Assembly (NCBI RefSeq): GCF_040361335.1
Contig: NZ_APNM01000014.1
Coordinates: 1-64,000 of the forward strand
Source of the DNA: APNM01 sp040361335
Lineage (GTDB): Bacteria; Pseudomonadota; Gammaproteobacteria; Nevskiales; Salinisphaeraceae
Direction: 5' to 3'
Length of the DNA stretch: 64,000 nucleotides
The translations under genes and the position numbers were made by a program. The notes beneath the pieces are model-generated. The model saw nothing but the letters and a program-made list of their open reading frames with translations, had not been told where the DNA came from and did no database searches. Each line of letters starts with the position of its first letter. Within the stretch, counting starts at the first letter, position 1. Below, piece by piece: positions 1 through 8,774 of the stretch.

Positions 1-1
1 A

Positions 2-52
2 ACTCTTCTCATGCTCCTGATTGCCGTGGCGTTGGCAACATACGAGGGCTAG
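2..52 (+). CDS. Possible 3' end of an upstream membrane protein (partial)
   Basis: Reading frame 2 from the window edge gives a short hydrophobic tail, TLLMLLIAVALATYEG, ending in TAG at 50-52. This resembles the last membrane segment of a protein encoded to the left. It is only 16 codons, so chance is a real alternative. Confidence 0.25.
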   Translation, partial: TLLMLLIAVALATYEG

Positions 53-294
53 GGTGAGGGGGAAAACAAACCATCACCGAAGCCGCACCGGCACCCCGCA
101 ACCCACCAACACCCGTACCGCAACCTCGCCGTCGGTCCACCCTCCGCCGGCGGCTCGTGCCCCTCAGCCCCCACGAACCGATAAAGCACGACGATAGACA
201 AGCCGGACCGACGGCAATGCGCCGGGAATCCCTACGCCTCGACTCGGCCACATTCTGCTAGGGTTGACGCTCAGGGAACGAGGCATAGGGCGCG
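53..294. other. Intergenic region upstream of the WYL regulator
   Basis: No convincing gene is seen. It opens with AGGGTGAGGGGG (51-62), which resembles the outer half of the REP-like elements found at 28447 and 31624. A TTGACG at 264-269 lies upstream of the regulator but has no convincing -10 at normal spacing. Confidence 0.4.
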
Positions 295-1281
295 ATGGAC
301 CGCCTGGACCGGATTTACGCACTCCACGGGATACTCAAGGCACGCCGCTATCCGGTATCCCGCCAACAACTGGCCGACGAACTGGACTGCTCCGAGTCCA
401 CCGTCTACCGCGTGCGCGACGCCCTGATCTCGCACTTCGGCGCGCCGGTGGAAAGCGAGGAAGGCACCGGCCGCCTGTACTACCCTCGCCCCGAGGCGGA
501 CAACTTCGAGTTGCCCGGCCTCTGGTTCAACGCCTCCGAACTCTACGCCCTCCTCGCCGCCCAGAAACTCCTGGTCGATGTCCAACCCGGCGTCATCGAC
601 GCAGAGATCGCCCCGCTGCGTGATCGCATCAACCGTATCCTGTCGCATAGACGCCTGGGCAACGGCGAACTGGCACGGCGTATCCGCATCCTCAGCATCG
701 CCGATCGCCCCATCGAAGCCGACACCTTCAGAACCCTGGCTGCCGCCCTGATCGAGCGCCGGCGTCTGACACTGCATTACCGCCCACGGTCCAGCGACCG
801 ATCCGGCGAACGCGAGGTCTCGCCACAGCGACTCACCCGCTATCGGGACAACTGGTATCTCGATGCCTGGTGCCACCAACGCGAGGACCTGCGCAGCTTC
901 GCCGTTGACCGCATCGACAATCCCAGAACCTCGGCCGAGGCCGCGAAGCATATCGACGAACCGGAACTCGACCGACGACTGGCCACCGCCTACGGCATCT
1001 TCTCCGGCGAACCGACAAACATCGCCGTGCTGATATTCCAGCACGAACGCGCCGAGTGGATCGCCGACGAGACATGGCATCCTGAACAACAAAGCCGCTG
1101 GCGCGACGACGGCCGCTACGAGCTTCGGATTCCCTACGGCGACCCGACCGAACTGATCCTCGATATCCTGCGCTATGGTGATGATGTTGAGGTGGCCGAG
1201 CCAGAGACTTTACGCAGGCAAATAGCACAGAAGTTGGAGAAGGCGGCGATGCGGTATCGAACATCGGGGAACAACCAGTGA
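295..1281 (+). CDS. WYL-domain transcriptional regulator (HTH + WYL + WCX)
   Basis: A 328-residue regulator. Residues 1-60 form a winged helix (DRIYALHGILKARRYPVSRQ, then a recognition helix around CSESTVYRVRDAL). Residues about 145-215 form the ligand-binding WYL domain, where the motif reads LTRYRDNWYLDAWCHQRED. The C-terminal third matches the WCX extension. WYL proteins sense nucleic-acid or nucleotide ligands and often control defence islands. The gene overlaps the nucleotidyltransferase by 4 bp (GTGA) and precedes the type I-E cas operon on the same strand, so local control of cassette or cas genes is a reasonable inference but is not shown. The ATG start is the only one that retains the whole HTH. 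Confidence 0.9.
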   Translation: MDRLDRIYALHGILKARRYPVSRQQLADELDCSESTVYRVRDALISHFGAPVESEEGTGRLYYPRPEADNFELPGLWFNASELYALLAAQKLLVDVQPGVIDAEIAPLRDRINRILSHRRLGNGELARRIRILSIADRPIEADTFRTLAAALIERRRLTLHYRPRSSDRSGEREVSPQRLTRYRDNWYLDAWCHQREDLRSFAVDRIDNPRTSAEAAKHIDEPELDRRLATAYGIFSGEPTNIAVLIFQHERAEWIADETWHPEQQSRWRDDGRYELRIPYGDPTELILDILRYGDDVEVAEPETLRRQIAQKLEKAAMRYRTSGNNQ

Positions 1282-1787
1282 AGCTGGCCAGTTTCGAGGC
1301 AATCGTCCGCGCTCTCAACGACGCCGACGTACGCTACCTGATCGCCGGTGGCGTAGCGGTCAACGCACATGGATATCTGCGGTTCACCAAGGACGCCGAC
1401 GTGGTTCTGGACCTGGCACCGGATAATGTCGGACGTGCTCTCGACGCTTTGCAAAGCATCGGCTACAAGCCCGTCCTCCCCGTTACTACCGACCAGTTCG
1501 CAGACGCCGAACAGCGCCAACGCTGGATACGCGAGAAAGGCATGCGTGTATTCCAGCTCTGGAGCGATGAACATCGGGAGACGCCGATCGACCTCTTCGT
1601 GGAAGTCCCCTTCTCATTCGACGACGAGTACGAACGCGCCCTGATCAAACCGCTCTACGGCGACATCGAAGTCCGCTTCGTCTCCATCCCGACACTGATC
1701 CGCATGAAAGAGGCCGCCGGACGCGATCAGGACCGCATCGATATAGAGAACCTGCGGCTCATACTGGATGACGATGGGCAGGAATAA
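1278..1787 (+). CDS. Nucleotidyltransferase-fold protein (AbiEii/MNT-like, putative toxin)
   Basis: A 169-residue minimal nucleotidyltransferase. The N-terminal GG then D-x-D pattern is visible as LIAGGVAVNAHG followed by TKDADVVLDL (residues about 21-46, acidic pair D39/D41), with a later acidic strand at ETPIDLFVEV. It starts with GTG inside the last codons of the WYL regulator (4-bp overlap) and overlaps the next small gene by 20 bp, so the three genes are translationally coupled. Proteins of this fold serve as toxins of type IV or NTase toxin-antitoxin pairs, or as RNA-modifying enzymes. The toxin role here is inferred from size and the small downstream partner. Confidence 0.75.
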   Translation: MKLASFEAIVRALNDADVRYLIAGGVAVNAHGYLRFTKDADVVLDLAPDNVGRALDALQSIGYKPVLPVTTDQFADAEQRQRWIREKGMRVFQLWSDEHRETPIDLFVEVPFSFDDEYERALIKPLYGDIEVRFVSIPTLIRMKEAAGRDQDRIDIENLRLILDDDGQE

Positions 1788-2013
1788 GCGCCACGATCCG
1801 CAGAGTGACTGGAAAGCCGGCACCTGGGAGGGTGCCAGACGCGAGGCCATGCGCCGCTGGGCCGCGCTGCCGCTGGAACGAATCCTGGCCGCACAGGAAG
1901 AGATGGCCGAGCTGGCAGAAGCCCTTGGCCACGACATCCAGTCATCGAAAGGGCAACAAAAGGTTGTCGAATCCAAAACAGACTACGGGAATTTGAGCCA
2001 TCCCAAGAAATGA
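1768..2013 (+). CDS. Small partner protein of the nucleotidyltransferase (putative antitoxin)
   Basis: An 81-residue basic/helical protein. The core, WEGARREAMRRWAALPLERI followed by LAAQEEMAELAEALG, is a short amphipathic helical segment. I recall similar proteins encoded next to toxin-like nucleotidyltransferases. The start overlaps the upstream gene by 20 bp; a second in-frame ATG lies two codons on at 1774. No separate ribosome-binding site is evident, so coupled translation is likely. Function is inferred from position only. Seventy-four bases separate it from cas3. Confidence 0.6.
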   Translation: MTMGRNKRHDPQSDWKAGTWEGARREAMRRWAALPLERILAAQEEMAELAEALGHDIQSSKGQQKVVESKTDYGNLSHPKK

Positions 2014-2017
2014 TGCC

Positions 2018-2036
2018 GTTCGCAGGTTTTGCGAAC
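2018..2036. promoter_or_regulatory. Perfect inverted repeat between the NTase cassette and cas3
   Basis: GTTCGCA, a 5-base loop GGTTT, then TGCGAAC form a perfect 7-bp dyad just after the antitoxin-like gene and 52 bases before cas3. It could be an operator for the WYL regulator or a weak terminator. There is no T run after it, which favours an operator. Confidence 0.45.
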
Positions 2037-2087
2037 TTCGGATGGTAGTAGTGATCGGCACATATCAAACAAGCTCGTGAAAATCCT

Positions 2088-4697
2088 TTGTCCTCTTATT
2101 ATCCGCAAAATTCTGAACCCAGGCTCTGGGGCAAGCTAAAGAAGGATGACGATGGCAATGTCGAGGATTGGCTATCTCTATCCAACCATTGCACGGATGT
2201 CGCCAGTGTCTTCCAGGCTCTGTGCCAACAGAACGCCATAACACGTTCCTTGGCCAAAACAGTTGGGCGGCCACTAACGGCTACGGATATCGAGCGACTT
2301 GCCGTTCTCGCCTTCCTCCACGACCTTGGAAAGTGCAATCATGGCTTTCAGGCCAAGGCCCTACGGCATCCATCGCAAACCGCCGGTCACGTCAAGATAG
2401 TAAGCGCGTTGATCTGTGACGAGAACCTGCAGCCGCGCTTTCTGGAAGCCATCGACTATACAACGCTCCAGACTTGGTTTGATGGCCCGGAGGACGCACT
2501 GCGAATGCTGCTCGCCAGCATCTCGCACCACGGCAAACCCATCGAACTGGACGACACGGAAGTTCACATACAAAGAGCACTCTGGCTCGAAAAACAAGGC
2601 GTCGATCCGATCGCCGATATCGCCTGCCTCCTGAGCGAAGCCCGAGAAATATTTCCCGGCGCCTTTGCTCCCAATGACCCGCCGCTTTCCGCCACGCCAG
2701 CGTTACAACACCGCTTTGCCGGTCTCGTCATGCTGGCGGACTGGCTGGGCTCTCATGCCGAAGGATTCTTCCCCTATCACCACGAACACGCATCGCGTGC
2801 CGAGTTTGCCCGGCAAGCCGCAGAGCGGGCTCTCCGGGCAGTGGGTTTGGATCTGACGGATGTCCGGGCACGAGTAAATCCACATAGCGCCTTCCCGGAA
2901 TTGTTCTCCTTCGAACCCAAGCCTACACCGCTACAGACTGCGCTTTTCAAGCCAAGCGAATCACCCGTCTTGATCGCGGAATCCGAAACCGGATCGGGCA
3001 AGACGGAGGCGGCGCTCGGTCACTTTTTTCGGCTGTTCACAACCGGCGAGGTGGATTCCCTCTACTTCGCGCTTCCGACACGGGTCGCGGCGAGGGAACT
3101 CTACGAGCGCATGCTGGACTTTGCGAAGACCGCTTTCGGGGAGGATCACCCACCTGTGTTATTGGCCGTACCTGGCTATGTTCAGGTCGATGGCGTTGAC
3201 GTTAAGCGGCTGCTACCGACGGCGAGTTGTCTTTGGGATGATGATCTCTCAGCTGGACTGCGAGAACGAGCGTGGTCATCAGAGATACCGAAACGATTCC
3301 TTGCGGCACCGATCGCAGTTGGCACGATCGATCAGGCGCTCCTGTCTGTGATGCAGACGAAGCACGCTCACCTCCGCTCGGTTTGCCTGGATCGGTCGCT
3401 ACTGGTGGTGGACGAGGTGCACGCGTCGGATACCTACATGCGTGGCCTGCTCCGGGCGGTACTGGACCACCACCGTGCGGCGGGCGGCCATGCCCTGCTG
3501 CTCTCTGCCACCCTGGGAAGCGATGCGCGTACTGAGCTGCTAGCACCCTTGCAGTCCGTGCATACCCCTCCCCCTTTGGAGAAAGCGAGCAATCTGCCCT
3601 ATCCGTCGATCACAGACAGTCAGGGGCGGATCGAGCCAGTGGCTGCTGTATCCAAACGCGAAAAGCACGTCCGAATCGAGCCGGCGCCGCACCTATCGGA
3701 CCCGGAGCGAATCCTGCCGGATCTGGCGGAGGCCATCGAGAGCGGCGCGCGTGTGCTTGTTGTTCTCAATACTGTTTCCAGGGTTATCTCCCTACTCCGG
3801 GCCGCAGAGACGGTCCTCAGGCTGGCGGAGTCTCTGTTCCGGGTCGGTGACATCGTTTGTCCGCACCACGGCCGCTTCGCTCGCGCTGACCGCCTGCTGC
3901 TCGACCGGGAGGTAAGCGAACGACTGGGGAAGGAAAGTGGTGCCGGGCCGCTGCTGCTGATCGGCTCGCAGACGCTGGAACAAAGCCTCGATATCGATGC
4001 GGACTGGCTAGTGACGGATCTCTGCCCGATGGACGTGCTGCTCCAGCGCATCGGCCGGCTACACCGGCACAAGCGTGCACGCCCCACCGGCTTCGAATCG
4101 CCCCGCTGCACAGTGCTTGTTCCCGACGATCCCACTCTGGAGTCCTTTTTCAACGCACGCGGCGATGTCCGCGGCGAAGCCGGGCTCGGCAAGGTCTATC
4201 CCGACCTGCGCATCGCCCGACTGACCCTGGAGCACATCGGCGGGGGCTGCGATATTCGCATTCCGGCGGATAACCGCTCTTTGGTGGAGTGGGCCACCCA
4301 CCCCGACAACCTTAACCGGTTCGACAGCGGTCCCTGGGTCCGCCATCGCAATGAACTCTGCGCCGTGGCCATGGCACACGGACAGACGGCGCGAAGCGCG
4401 CTGATCCCGGAGACCGAGGTCTTCGGCGACCCCGCCCTGCGCTTTCGTGCCCTGAACGAGAAGCTCAAGACCCGGCTAGGCCTGGAGGACCGCCGCATTC
4501 CGCTGCCGGAGCCTGTGACGAGCCCCTTCGGCCAGATGCTCTACGAGCTGGCCGTCCCCGGCTGGATGGCTCAGGGGGCAGACGCCACTGAACTGACCGA
4601 GCCGCCGGAAACAGACGGATCGACTCTGCGATTCCACTACGGCAACAAGGCCTATCGATATACCCGCCTCGGACTGGAGCTCGACGATGAACGCTAA
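2088..4697 (+). CDS. cas3: CRISPR-associated helicase/nuclease Cas3 (type I-E)
   Basis: An 869-residue HD nuclease fused to an SF2 helicase, recruited by Cascade to degrade target DNA. HD nuclease: SNHCTDVA (H34), FLHDLGK (about 78-82), GHVK (about 101), ISHHGK (about 147). Helicase: Walker A ETGSGKTEAA (about 298-308), DEVH (about 442-445), SATLG (about 472) and motif VI QRIGRLHRH (about 653-661). The frame is open only from 2055, and the sole standard start before the conserved WGK motif is TTG at 2088, without a good Shine-Dalgarno sequence. The 3' end overlaps cas8e by 11 bp. All catalytic motifs are intact, so the system looks functional. Confidence 0.96.
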   Translation: MSSYYPQNSEPRLWGKLKKDDDGNVEDWLSLSNHCTDVASVFQALCQQNAITRSLAKTVGRPLTATDIERLAVLAFLHDLGKCNHGFQAKALRHPSQTAGHVKIVSALICDENLQPRFLEAIDYTTLQTWFDGPEDALRMLLASISHHGKPIELDDTEVHIQRALWLEKQGVDPIADIACLLSEAREIFPGAFAPNDPPLSATPALQHRFAGLVMLADWLGSHAEGFFPYHHEHASRAEFARQAAERALRAVGLDLTDVRARVNPHSAFPELFSFEPKPTPLQTALFKPSESPVLIAESETGSGKTEAALGHFFRLFTTGEVDSLYFALPTRVAARELYERMLDFAKTAFGEDHPPVLLAVPGYVQVDGVDVKRLLPTASCLWDDDLSAGLRERAWSSEIPKRFLAAPIAVGTIDQALLSVMQTKHAHLRSVCLDRSLLVVDEVHASDTYMRGLLRAVLDHHRAAGGHALLLSATLGSDARTELLAPLQSVHTPPPLEKASNLPYPSITDSQGRIEPVAAVSKREKHVRIEPAPHLSDPERILPDLAEAIESGARVLVVLNTVSRVISLLRAAETVLRLAESLFRVGDIVCPHHGRFARADRLLLDREVSERLGKESGAGPLLLIGSQTLEQSLDIDADWLVTDLCPMDVLLQRIGRLHRHKRARPTGFESPRCTVLVPDDPTLESFFNARGDVRGEAGLGKVYPDLRIARLTLEHIGGGCDIRIPADNRSLVEWATHPDNLNRFDSGPWVRHRNELCAVAMAHGQTARSALIPETEVFGDPALRFRALNEKLKTRLGLEDRRIPLPEPVTSPFGQMLYELAVPGWMAQGADATELTEPPETDGSTLRFHYGNKAYRYTRLGLELDDER

Positions 4698-6234
4698 TCT
4701 GTTGCTCGATGATGTCTTCGGCATTCAGCTTCCCTCAGGAGAACGGCAGTCCCTATCCCTCCCAACGTTGCTGCAGGCGCTGGGGCGAGGCGAGGTCGAG
4801 AACCTAACGGGCATTCAGCGGCATCAAGCCGACGCCTTTCACATCTTCCTCTGCTATCTGGCCGGCACGGTGCTTAATCGGGAGGGTGAATCCGATCCCG
4901 TTCAGGACGACACGTTCTGGCGGAACGGCCTTCGGCTTCTGACCGGCCGTGATGATGACGATGCCTGGACACTGGTGGTGGACGATCCCACTCGGCCGGC
5001 CTTTATGCAGCCGCCGACTCCTAGCACTAAGGAGTTCGAGACTTACAAACCAAAGGCGGCGACGCCCGACGAACTCGATGTGCTGCAGACGGCGAAGAAT
5101 CACGATCTGAAAGGGGCACGGCTGAGCGGGGCGACGGCCGAGGCCTGGGCTTTGGCGCTGATTTCGATGCAAACGATGAGTGGTTACGGAGGTAGTGGGA
5201 ATTACGGCATCTGCCGCATGAACGGAGGATATGGCTCCCGACCGTGTGTGGCATACAACACCGACCTACAGCCTTCCCACCGCTGGAAAGAGGACGTTAC
5301 TCGACTCTTGGAACGTTTAGAAACAATGCTTTGCGAACCTTGGCCTTATCAACGCAACGGTAATTGTTTGTTATGGCTGATCTCCTGGGACGGCAAGGCA
5401 GGCCTGGGTCTGAATGCACTGCATCCGTTCTTCATCGAAGTTTCCCGATTAGTACGCCTGATTGCCGCCGGAAAGACCATAACCGCCGTGGGGGCATCCG
5501 CGAAGACTGTCCGGATCACGGTGGCCAAAGAAACGAAAGGCAATGTAGGAGACCCGTGGACTCCGATAAGACGCAAGGATCAAAGTGCTCTGAATGTTCA
5601 AGGTCGCGGTTTCGATCCTGAGCAATTACGTGACCTGATTCTCGCGAATGTCAACCATCAGCCGGCCCCGATGCAATCGCTTAGCCCAGACAAAGGGCCT
5701 GCATGGTTTCACGCTTCAGCACTCGCACGAGGAGAGGGCACCACGAACGGATACCACGAAGCTCGCATCTACATCACGCCAAAGGCAAAAAAGCTGCTGC
5801 TGCAGCATGGCGAAGCCCAGGACCGGCTGGGGAAACTATCCGACTGGGCACTGACTAGGGCACGCGATGTCCGCAGCAAAGCCCTCCGCCCCGCCCTGTT
5901 CGCACTCGTGGAAGGCGGTCCTGAGGAGTGGCCCGATACCAACCGCCGCGAAGCCGGCCACTGGGTAGATTCCTGGCTGGCCCGCTACGACCAGCACTGG
6001 GCGAGCGGTTATTTCCCTTGGCTTTGGCAAACCATCAACCAAACGGACGACGCTGTCCGGGCCGAATGGCTCAGTGAACTGCAAACGCAGGCCATCAGGG
6101 TATTGGAAAACGCACTGCAGACCGCACCTCAGCGCACGGGGCGACGCTATCGCGGCAAGGTCCGAGCGACCGGGCTGTTCCACGGCGCCTTCCGGAGGCA
6201 TTTTGATAAGGAGATGAGCGATGTCGCAAGCTGA
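4687..6234 (+). CDS. casA: Cascade large subunit Cas8e (Cse1/CasA)
   Basis: A 515-residue large subunit of the type I-E surveillance complex, which recognises the PAM and recruits Cas3. It begins LLLDDVFGIQL and ends with a helical domain (WLARYDQHWASGYFPWLWQT and following), as in the family; E. coli CasA is slightly shorter. The assignment also rests on its place between cas3 and cse2. It overlaps cas3 by 11 bp and cse2 by 14 bp. The middle (about 5150-5850) is visibly less GC-rich than the surrounding chromosome, suggesting acquisition by transfer. Confidence 0.93.
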   Translation: MNANLLLDDVFGIQLPSGERQSLSLPTLLQALGRGEVENLTGIQRHQADAFHIFLCYLAGTVLNREGESDPVQDDTFWRNGLRLLTGRDDDDAWTLVVDDPTRPAFMQPPTPSTKEFETYKPKAATPDELDVLQTAKNHDLKGARLSGATAEAWALALISMQTMSGYGGSGNYGICRMNGGYGSRPCVAYNTDLQPSHRWKEDVTRLLERLETMLCEPWPYQRNGNCLLWLISWDGKAGLGLNALHPFFIEVSRLVRLIAAGKTITAVGASAKTVRITVAKETKGNVGDPWTPIRRKDQSALNVQGRGFDPEQLRDLILANVNHQPAPMQSLSPDKGPAWFHASALARGEGTTNGYHEARIYITPKAKKLLLQHGEAQDRLGKLSDWALTRARDVRSKALRPALFALVEGGPEEWPDTNRREAGHWVDSWLARYDQHWASGYFPWLWQTINQTDDAVRAEWLSELQTQAIRVLENALQTAPQRTGRRYRGKVRATGLFHGAFRRHFDKEMSDVAS

Positions 6235-6751
6235 ATCGGAAGTGAAACATCCAGCCGACCTCGTACCCCGCCTGGCGGCTATCATTCACGGGGAGGGCTT
6301 CCCCAATGGCGAGCGAGCCCGTCTCAAGCGCATGGGCATTAGCGGGCCGACACCGTTGTCCTACCACCGCTTTCTGCTTCGTCACGTACCCGAGCACTGG
6401 CAGGGCGAGCAGCAGGCGTTGGCGTGGCGGACGCTGATTGCGGCACTCGCCCAGCAGCACCAGAATCCCCACAATCCGTCGGCGCCCTTCGGCAGCGCCC
6501 TGACCGACTGCGACTACTCCGAGTTGCGACTAGAGAGTCTGCTCGCGGCGGAAGGCCGCGTACTCGCCACTCTGACCCTACGCGCCGCCACGCGCTTGGC
6601 GGCCCAGCGGATCCGCTGCAACTGGAAGGACATCGCCTGGCTGCTGTTCGCCCGGGACGACGAGACCCGCGAACGCGTCAACCAGCGCATTGCCCGCAAT
6701 TTTTACCTCACCCCATCCGCTACGGACGGCCACGCCGTCGAGACCGACTGA
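6221..6751 (+). CDS. casB: Cascade small subunit Cse2 (CasB)
   Basis: A 176-residue basic helical protein that, in type I-E Cascade, dimerises along the crRNA backbone and stabilises the R-loop. Family-like features are the conserved RARLKRMG segment near residue 35 and the C-terminal KDIAWLLFARDDETRERVNQ helix. The ATG overlaps the end of cas8e by 14 bp. The stop is followed after 11 bases by cas7, which has its own strong Shine-Dalgarno sequence. Confidence 0.93.
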   Translation: MSQAESEVKHPADLVPRLAAIIHGEGFPNGERARLKRMGISGPTPLSYHRFLLRHVPEHWQGEQQALAWRTLIAALAQQHQNPHNPSAPFGSALTDCDYSELRLESLLAAEGRVLATLTLRAATRLAAQRIRCNWKDIAWLLFARDDETRERVNQRIARNFYLTPSATDGHAVETD

Positions 6752-6762
6752 GGAGGACCACC

Positions 6763-8043
6763 ATGTTTCTGCAGATTCACACACTAACTTCCTACCACGC
6801 GGCGCTTCTGAACCGGGACGATGCCGGTCTCGCCAAGCGGATTCCCTTCGGTGGTACTGAGCGCATGCGCGTGTCCTCGCAGTGCTTGAAGCGGCACTGG
6901 CGCATGGCATTGGTCAACAAACTATCAAGCGGTGGTGACCGCAAAGCGATCAGTGGATATCGAACTCGCTATTTCTTCGGCAGATCGGTAACGCCACTTG
7001 TCAAGGACGAGATACAGGACGAAGAAGTGGTTAAGGATCTGACCCGAGAACTCGCCATATTATTATTCATGAAATCCGATGCTCGAAAGAAGGCGCTCAA
7101 AGACAGCGATGTAAAGGATCTCAAAGCGCCAGACTCCATGGAGGAACGAAACGGAATTTTAGAGCCGTCGCAGCCTATTTTGTTTGGCTACCCGGAGGCT
7201 CGGTTTCTGGCAAACATGATCCAAGAAGCTGCTGTTGATGAGAACGGGAGAATGCGCTCTAAGGAAGATGCGCGCAGTGAGCTTCGAGCTAATGTGGCCA
7301 AAAATCTGGAAAATGCGAAGAATGGTAACGCGAATCTAGGGTCGAATTTTGATGCTCTGCTTGCACGCGGCACTTGGTTCGCCGGCATCGAAGGAGCACT
7401 GTTCGGCCGCTTCATCACCTCCGACATTCTCGCGCGCACCGATGCAAGCGTACACGTCGCTCACGCCTTTACAGTCCACGCGCTGGATAACGAAGTGGAC
7501 TACTTCACTGTCGTGGACGACCTCAAGGAGGTCGGCGAGGACGCCGGCGCTGCCCACGCGGGTGACATGGAGCTCGGGGCCGGTCTCTTCTACGGGTACG
7601 TGGTAGTCGACGTGCCGCTGCTGATCTCCAATCTCTCCGGCTGCGACCGGAGCGAGTGGCGGAGCCAGCCCGAGGCGATCGGCGACGCACGCGAGGTGAT
7701 CACCGGCCTGGTCAACTCGATTGCAACGGTGTCCCCCGGCGCCAAGCTGGGCGCGACCGCCCCTTACGCTCGTACCGACTACGCCCTGCTGGAAACCGGG
7801 GACACGCAACCGCGGTCCCTTGCCAATGCCTACCTCAACCGCCTCCGCCCGAACGGCGATGTCATGCAGCAGGCCGTGGACACATTAGGAGGCTACCTGA
7901 GACAGCTCGACGGTATGTACGGGGTCGAGGGATCACGCTTCATCGCTTCGACCCGCGATACCGACGCCGTCCCCGAAGCCCGCAGGGCACCACTGAACCA
8001 GACCATCGAGTCAGCGCTGGACAGTATCTTCGGAGGTGCGTGA
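6763..8043 (+). CDS. casC: Cascade backbone subunit Cas7 (Cse4/CasC)
   Basis: A 426-residue RAMP-type protein, six copies of which form the crRNA-binding backbone. The N terminus FLQIHTLTSYHAALLNRDDA and the RVSSQCLKRHWR motif (about residues 35-46) are family hallmarks. I chose ATG 6763 because GAGGAGG lies just upstream. A longer in-frame extension to 6424 lies inside cse2 and is not coding. It is about 60 residues longer than the E. coli protein; the extra lysine-rich stretch (about 85-190) coincides with an AT-richer patch at roughly 6900-7370. It overlaps cas5 by one base. Confidence 0.95.
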   Translation: MFLQIHTLTSYHAALLNRDDAGLAKRIPFGGTERMRVSSQCLKRHWRMALVNKLSSGGDRKAISGYRTRYFFGRSVTPLVKDEIQDEEVVKDLTRELAILLFMKSDARKKALKDSDVKDLKAPDSMEERNGILEPSQPILFGYPEARFLANMIQEAAVDENGRMRSKEDARSELRANVAKNLENAKNGNANLGSNFDALLARGTWFAGIEGALFGRFITSDILARTDASVHVAHAFTVHALDNEVDYFTVVDDLKEVGEDAGAAHAGDMELGAGLFYGYVVVDVPLLISNLSGCDRSEWRSQPEAIGDAREVITGLVNSIATVSPGAKLGATAPYARTDYALLETGDTQPRSLANAYLNRLRPNGDVMQQAVDTLGGYLRQLDGMYGVEGSRFIASTRDTDAVPEARRAPLNQTIESALDSIFGGA

Positions 8044-8774
8044 TGCGTTGTCTGATGCTGCGATTCGACGCGCCCTTGATGAGCTTCGGCGGCGTGCTCG
8101 TCGATCAGCACAACCGCACGGACCGCTTTCCTGGCCGGGCCATGCTGACCGGGCTGATCGCGAACGCCCTGGGCTGGCATCACGGCGACGCTGAAGCCCT
8201 GAACGAACTCCAGTCCCGCATCGAATACGCCGCCCGGTGGGATGTGCCGCCGACGCCGTTGAGGGATTACCACACGGTTGATCTCGGGCAGCCTCACTTG
8301 GTCCAACCGGGTTGGACGACGCGTGGTGTCCCGGAGCATCGGGAAGGGGGAGAGGCAGCAAAAAAGGGCACTCACCAGAGGTATCGCCACTATTGGGCCG
8401 ATGGCGTCATGACGCTTGCTCTTGCTCTGCGCGAGGGATCTCCCGATCTCGACGCCGTAACGGCTGCCCTGCAACACCCAGCCCGCCCGCTGTTCCTAGG
8501 CCGGAAGACCTGTCTGCCGGCGGGGCGGCTGGTTCTCGGGCAGTGCGAGGCGGCGAATACGCTCTCAGCTCTCGGGGCCGAACCGCGGGACAGGCGGGCT
8601 TCACCGGACACGGAGCGTTTCGAGGCCTGCTGGCCGCCGGGCTGCGAGGATGCCCCGACGGAAGTCCGGCAGCGCGAGAACCGAACGGATGAACGGGACT
8701 GGCGCATCCAGGCCCATGTCGGACTTCGCCCCGTGATCGTCGGGCACATCAGCGAGGTGCCGCCATGCACATGA
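8043..8774 (+). CDS. casD: Cascade subunit Cas5e (CasD)
   Basis: A 243-residue RAMP protein that caps the 5' handle of crRNA in type I-E Cascade. It opens MRCLMLRFDAPLMSFGGV, matching the Cas5 pattern of a short beta strand followed by a P-L-x-S-x-G turn, and keeps the DRFPGRAMLTGLIANALGW segment. The ATG shares one base with the cas7 stop (TGATG), and the 3' end overlaps cas6e by 10 bp. Position between cas7 and cas6e is the canonical I-E order. Confidence 0.93.
   Translation: MRCLMLRFDAPLMSFGGVLVDQHNRTDRFPGRAMLTGLIANALGWHHGDAEALNELQSRIEYAARWDVPPTPLRDYHTVDLGQPHLVQPGWTTRGVPEHREGGEAAKKGTHQRYRHYWADGVMTLALALREGSPDLDAVTAALQHPARPLFLGRKTCLPAGRLVLGQCEAANTLSALGAEPRDRRASPDTERFEACWPPGCEDAPTEVRQRENRTDERDWRIQAHVGLRPVIVGHISEVPPCT

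Noticed and set aside
9..251. Minus-strand 80-codon ORF near the left edge
   Set aside because: Arg/Gly-rich composition without motif, no ribosome-binding site, partly inside a REP-like arm.
6424..6762. In-frame extension of cas7 upstream of 6763
   Set aside because: It overlaps cse2 completely, encodes Arg/Pro-rich filler, and the true start has a strong GAGGAGG and the conserved FLQIHTLTSYH terminus.
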